Shown here: positions 60,023 to 64,000 of the stretch, one piece after another | How the letters are laid out: every line of letters begins with the position of its first letter | Position numbering within the stretch: position 1 is the stretch's first letter | Assembly (NCBI GenBank): GCA_027186245.1 | Contig: CP114483.1 | Coordinates: forward strand, 5,032,001 to 5,096,000 | Reading direction: 5' to 3' | Length of the DNA stretch: 64,000 nt | DNA from: Coriaria nepalensis | Taxonomy: Eukaryota > Streptophyta > Magnoliopsida > Cucurbitales > Coriariaceae | The notes under the pieces: model-generated | The model's input: the letters and a program-made list of their open reading frames with translations, nothing else | Database searches by the model: none | Told to the model about the DNA's origin: nothing | Translations under genes and position numbers: made by a program

Positions 60023-61740
60023 AAAGTTATGTTGCGCACGAAACTTGTTTTTGAAGTGCGAAATTAGAATTCGTTCGAATCCCCATCATATGATTCATTT
60101 GCTGACGCGACTGAATAACTTGATTTTAAGATGAAACAGATGCATACATATCCCCCACAGATTATAAGCATGTAGTGTATGAAACTGGTATTTGAAGGAC
60201 GAAAATAGAATTCGTTCGAATCTCCTTGATATGATTCATTGGCTGATGACTGAATGACATGATTTTAAGGTGAAACAAATGCACACAAATCCCCCAAAGA
60301 TCATAAGCATGTTGTGCACGATACTCATGTTTGAAGTGCAAAAAGAGAATTCGTTAGAATCCCCTTCATATGATTTATTGGCTTGAGGTGACTCATTGAC
60401 ATGATTTTACGGTAAAACAAATTACACACATATCCCCCAAAGATCATTAGCATATTGTGCACAAAACTAGTCTTTGGTGTGTCAAAATAGATTTCTTTCC
60501 AATCCCAATCATATGATTCATTGGCATGAGGTGACTCATTGACCTAATTTTAAGGTGAACCAAATGCACACAATCCCCCAACGGTCATTCGCACGTTGTG
60601 CACGACACTCGTGTTTAAAGTGTGAAAGTAGAATTCGTTGGAATCTCCGTCATATGATTCATTTACTTGAGGTGACTCATTGACATGATTTTTAGGTGAA
60701 ACAAATGCACACATATCCCCCAAAGATCATTAGCATGTTGTGCATGAAACTTGTGTTTGAAGTGTGAAAATAAAATTTGTTCGATTTCCCTTAATACGAT
60801 TAATTGGATTGAGGTGATTCATTAACATGTTTTTAAGGTCAAATAAATGCACACATATCCCCCGAAGATGATTACAATGTTATCCACAAAACTCGTGTTT
60901 GAAGTGCGAAATTAGAATTCGTTTGAATACCCATCATATAATTCATTGGCTTGTGGTAACTGAATGACATGATTTTAAGATGAAACAAATGCACGCATAA
61001 TCCCAAGGAGTTTAAGCATGTTTGCAAGAAACTCGCGTTTAAAGTGTGAACAAAGAATTCGTTTGAATCTCCTTCATATGATTTATTGGCTTGAAGCGAC
61101 TGAGTGACTTGATTTTGAGGTGAAACAAATGCAGACAAATCCCCCAAAGATCATAAACATGTTGCGCACAAAACTTGTCTTTGAGGTGAGATAATAGAAT
61201 TCGTTTGAGTCCCAATCATAAGATTCATCAGCTTGAGGTGACTCATTGACATGATTTTAAGGTAAAACAAATGCACATATATCCCCTAAAGATCATTAGC
61301 ACATTGTGCATGAAACTCGTGTTTGAAGTGCGAAATTAGAATTCATTCTAATCCCCTTCATATGATTAATTGTATTGAGGTGAGTCATTGACATTATTTT
61401 GAAGGTAAAACAAATGCACACATATCCCCTAAAAATCATTAGCATGTTGTGCACAAAACTCGTGTTTGAAGTGCGAAAATAGAATTCGGTCGAATCCCCT
61501 TTATATGATTCATCGGCTTGAGGTGACTCATTGACATGATTTTATGGTGAAACAAATGCACACATATCCCTTAAAAATCATTAGCATGTTGTGCAAGAAA
61601 CTCATGTTTGAAGTTTAAAATTAGAATTCATTCGAATACTCTTCATATGATTCATTTGCTTGAGCTGGCTCATTGACATGATTTCATGGTGAAACAAATG
61701 CACACATATCCCCCAAAGATCATTAGCATATTGTGCATGT
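60023..61740 (+). repeat. Higher-order repeat (about 2.16 kb), distant third block
   Basis: The same ordered variants are at 60023, about 60338, 60466, about 60876 and 61106. The offset from the second block is nearly constant, 6366-6370 bp. Confidence 0.7.
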
Positions 61741-61757
61741 AACTCGTGTTTGAAGTA

Positions 61758-62047
61758 AGAAAATATAATTCACTCAAATCCCCTTCATATGATTCATTTG
61801 CTTGAGGTGACTCATTAATAAGATTTCATGGTGAAACAAATCCACACATATTCCTCAAAGAACATTAGCATGTTGTGTAGCAAACTAGTGTTTAGGGTGC
61901 GAAGAAAATATAATTCACTCAAATCCCCTTCATATGATTCATTTGCTTGAGGTGACTCATTAATAAGATTTCATGGTGAAACAAATCCACACATATTCCT
62001 CAAAGAACATTAGCATGTTGTGTAGCAAACTAGTGTTTAGGGTGCGA
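61758..62047 (+). repeat. Perfect 145-bp tandem duplication inside the satellite
   Basis: AGAAAATATAATTCACTCAA begins at 61758 and again at 61903, and the two 145-bp units show no difference by eye. The unit is 3 bp longer than the usual monomer because the junction reads GCGAAGAAAATA. Confidence 0.9.
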
Positions 62048-64000
62048 AAATAGACTTTCTTCAAATCCCCATTATACGATTCATTGGCTTGAGGTGACTC
62101 ATTGACCTTATTTTAAGGTGAACCAAAGGGATGAAATCCCCCAAAGGTCATTAGCAAGTTGTGCATAAAACTCGTGTTTAAAGTGTGAAAATAGACTTCA
62201 TCTAAATCCCCGTCATATGATTCATTTGCTTGAGGTAACTCATTGACACGATTTTAAGGTCAAACAAATGCACACATATCCCCCAAAGAACCTTAGCACG
62301 TTGTGCAACAAACTAGTGTTTCGAGTGCGCAAATAGACTTTGTTCGAATGCCCATTATACGATTCATTGGCTTGAGGTGACTCATTGACCTGATTTTAAG
62401 GTGAACCAAACGCACACAATCCTCCAAAGGTCATTACCAAGTTGTGCACAAAACTCGTGTTTAAAATGCGAAAATAAACTACGTCTGAATCCCCGTCATA
62501 TGATTGATTTGCTTGGGATGACTCATTGACATGATTTTAAAGTGAAACAAATACACACATATCCCCCAAAGATCATTATCATGTTGTGCATGAAACTCGT
62601 GTTTGAAGTGCGAAATTAGAATTCGTTCGAATCCCCTTCATATGATTCATTTGCTTGAGTTGACTCATTGACATGATTTTAAGGTGAAACAAATGCACAC
62701 ATATCCCCCAACGATGATTAGCATGTTGTGCACGCAACACGTCTTTGAAGTTTGAAAATAGACTTCGTTTGAATCCCCGTCATCTGAGTAATTTGCTTGA
62801 GGTGACTCATAGACATGATTTTAAGGTGAAACAAATGCATACATATCCCCCGAAGATCATTAGCATGTTGAGCTTGAAACTCGTGTTCAAAGTGCGAAAC
62901 TAGAATTCGGTCGAACCCCCTACATATGATTCATCAGCTTGAGGTGACTCATTGACATGATTTTAAGGTGAAACAAATGCACACATATCACCCAAAGATC
63001 ATTAGCATGCCGTGCGCGCAACTCGTGTTTGAAGTGCGAAATTCGAATTCATTCGAATCCCCTTCATATGATTAATTGGATTGAGGTGAGTCATTGACAT
63101 GATTTTAAGGTGAAAAAAATACACACATATCCCCCCAAAGATCATTAGCATGTTGTGCACAAAACTCCTGTTTGAAGTGCGAAATTAGAATTCGGTCGAA
63201 CCCCTTATATATATGATTCATCAACTTGAGGTGACTCATTGACATGATTTTAAGGTGAAGCAAATGCGCACATATTCCCCCAAAGATCATTAGCATGTTG
63301 TGCACGAAACTTGTGTTTAAAGTGTGAAATTAGAATTCTTTTGAATCCCCTTGATGTGATTAAAGGGATTGAGGTGAGTCATTGACATGATTTTAAGGTG
63401 AAACAAATGCACACATATTCCCCATAGATCATTAGAATGTTGTGCACAAAACTCATGTTTGAAGTGCGAAATTAGAATTTGTTCGAATCCCCTTCATATG
63501 AGTCATTTGGTTGAGCTGACGCATTGACATGATTTTAAGGAGAAACAAGTGCACACATATCCCCCAAAGATCATCAGCATGTTGTGCATGCAACTCTTGT
63601 TTGAGTATGAAAATAGACTTCTTCCGAATCCCTGTCATATGATTCATTTGCTTGAGGTGACTCATTGACATGATTTTAAAGTGAAACAAATGCACATATA
63701 CCCTCCAAGTTCATTAGCATGTTGTGGACGCAACACGTCTTTGAAGTTTGAAAATGGACTTCATTTGAATCCACGTCATATGATTAATTTTCTTGAGGTG
63801 CTCATTGACATGATTTTAAGGTGAAACAAATGTATATATATCCCCCAAAGATCATTAGCATGTTGTGCACGAAACTTGTGTTTAAAGTGCGAAATTAGAA
63901 TTCGTTCGAATCCCCTTCATGTGATTAAAGGGATTGAGGTGAGTCATTGACAGGTTCTTAAGGTGAAAAAAATACACACATATTCCCGAAAGATCATTAG

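Larger units (their letters stand above)
48628..64000 (+). repeat. Satellite array, 142-bp monomer, about 108 copies, runs off the window
   Basis: Successive GCACACATATCCCC landmarks lie 141-147 bp apart (for example 48771, 48912, 49059, 49201, 49343, 49485), mostly 142. A monomer carries, in order, ATATCCCCCAAAGATCATTA, GCATGTTGTGCACGAAACTC, GTGTTTGAAGTGCGAAAATA, GAATTCGTTCGAATCCCC, TTCATATGATTCATTGGCTT and GACTCATTGACATGATTTTA. All units are head to tail, with no inserted element visible. Monomers diverge visibly and fall into subtypes (GACTCATTGAC or GACTGAATGAC; TCATTAGC or TCATAAGC; ATATCCCCC or CAATCCCCC with AAAGGTCATT). The left edge is abrupt at about 48628. Confidence 0.95.

Noticed and set aside
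48740..63695. Many 60-106-residue minus-strand open frames with recurring HLFHLKIMS and RTNS-FALQTRV peptides
   Set aside because: They are the translated satellite. A 142-bp unit is not a multiple of 3, so each monomer is read in a shifted frame. None has an independent start context, and all lie inside the repeat.
48628..64000. CRISPR-like reading of the regular repeats
   Set aside because: There are no unique spacers; the whole 142-bp unit repeats, and the setting is plant nuclear.

Overview
This window looks like repeat-rich, AT-rich nuclear DNA from a flowering plant, most likely a eudicot. The evidence is plant-type LTR retrotransposons (Ty1/copia with a TGGTATCAGAGC primer site, and Ty3/gypsy), plant CACTA and hAT transposons, CYP82-like cytochrome P450 remnants, and a three-exon gene for a CIF (Casparian strip integrity factor) type peptide. 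No bacterial, organellar or rRNA/tRNA genes were seen. Almost everything except the CIF gene is mobile, broken or tandemly repeated DNA.

Layout. 1-3014: 5' part of a Ty3/gypsy element on the minus strand (protease, gag, 713-bp LTR), cut by the window edge. 4159-9209: a decayed Ty1/copia element with both short LTRs. 9560-10490: remnant of a GRF zinc-finger gene. 11740-21280: a CACTA (En/Spm) transposase split by a 5.3-kb copia-type element (12227-17561) with a perfect AGTAC target duplication. 21300-21953: copia gag fragment on the minus strand. 22302-25454: an hAT element with an 8-bp target duplication. 26440-26500: a tiny SINE/LINE-like insert with a perfect 15-bp target duplication.

27783-28999 holds the one apparently intact gene, a 97-residue secreted precursor ending in a CIF-type sulfated peptide. 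34214-35410 is a copia gag pseudogene with an internal 329-bp tandem duplication. 36390-37006 is a CYP82-like P450 exon 2 pseudogene. 37341-42506 is a second copy of the 12227-17561 element family (TSD TATTA). Both copies keep gag and the last codons of RNase H but lack the rest of pol, so the family is non-autonomous. 43481-46367 is a CYP82-like exon 1 pseudogene split by a 2.17-kb solo LTR. 46384-46524 is a foldback, followed by a minus-strand copia pol fragment.

48628-64000 (running off the end) is an uninterrupted satellite array of roughly 108 copies of a 142-bp monomer. It contains nested higher-order repeats (about 851 bp and about 2.16 kb) and a very recent 145-bp duplication.

The genes do not form a pathway. 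The picture is a gene-poor block next to a satellite domain, where successive insertions broke a CACTA transposase, a GRF-finger gene and two P450 copies. The CIF gene is the only locus here with an evident cellular role, as ligand for the SGN3/GSO receptor kinases in apoplastic barrier formation.
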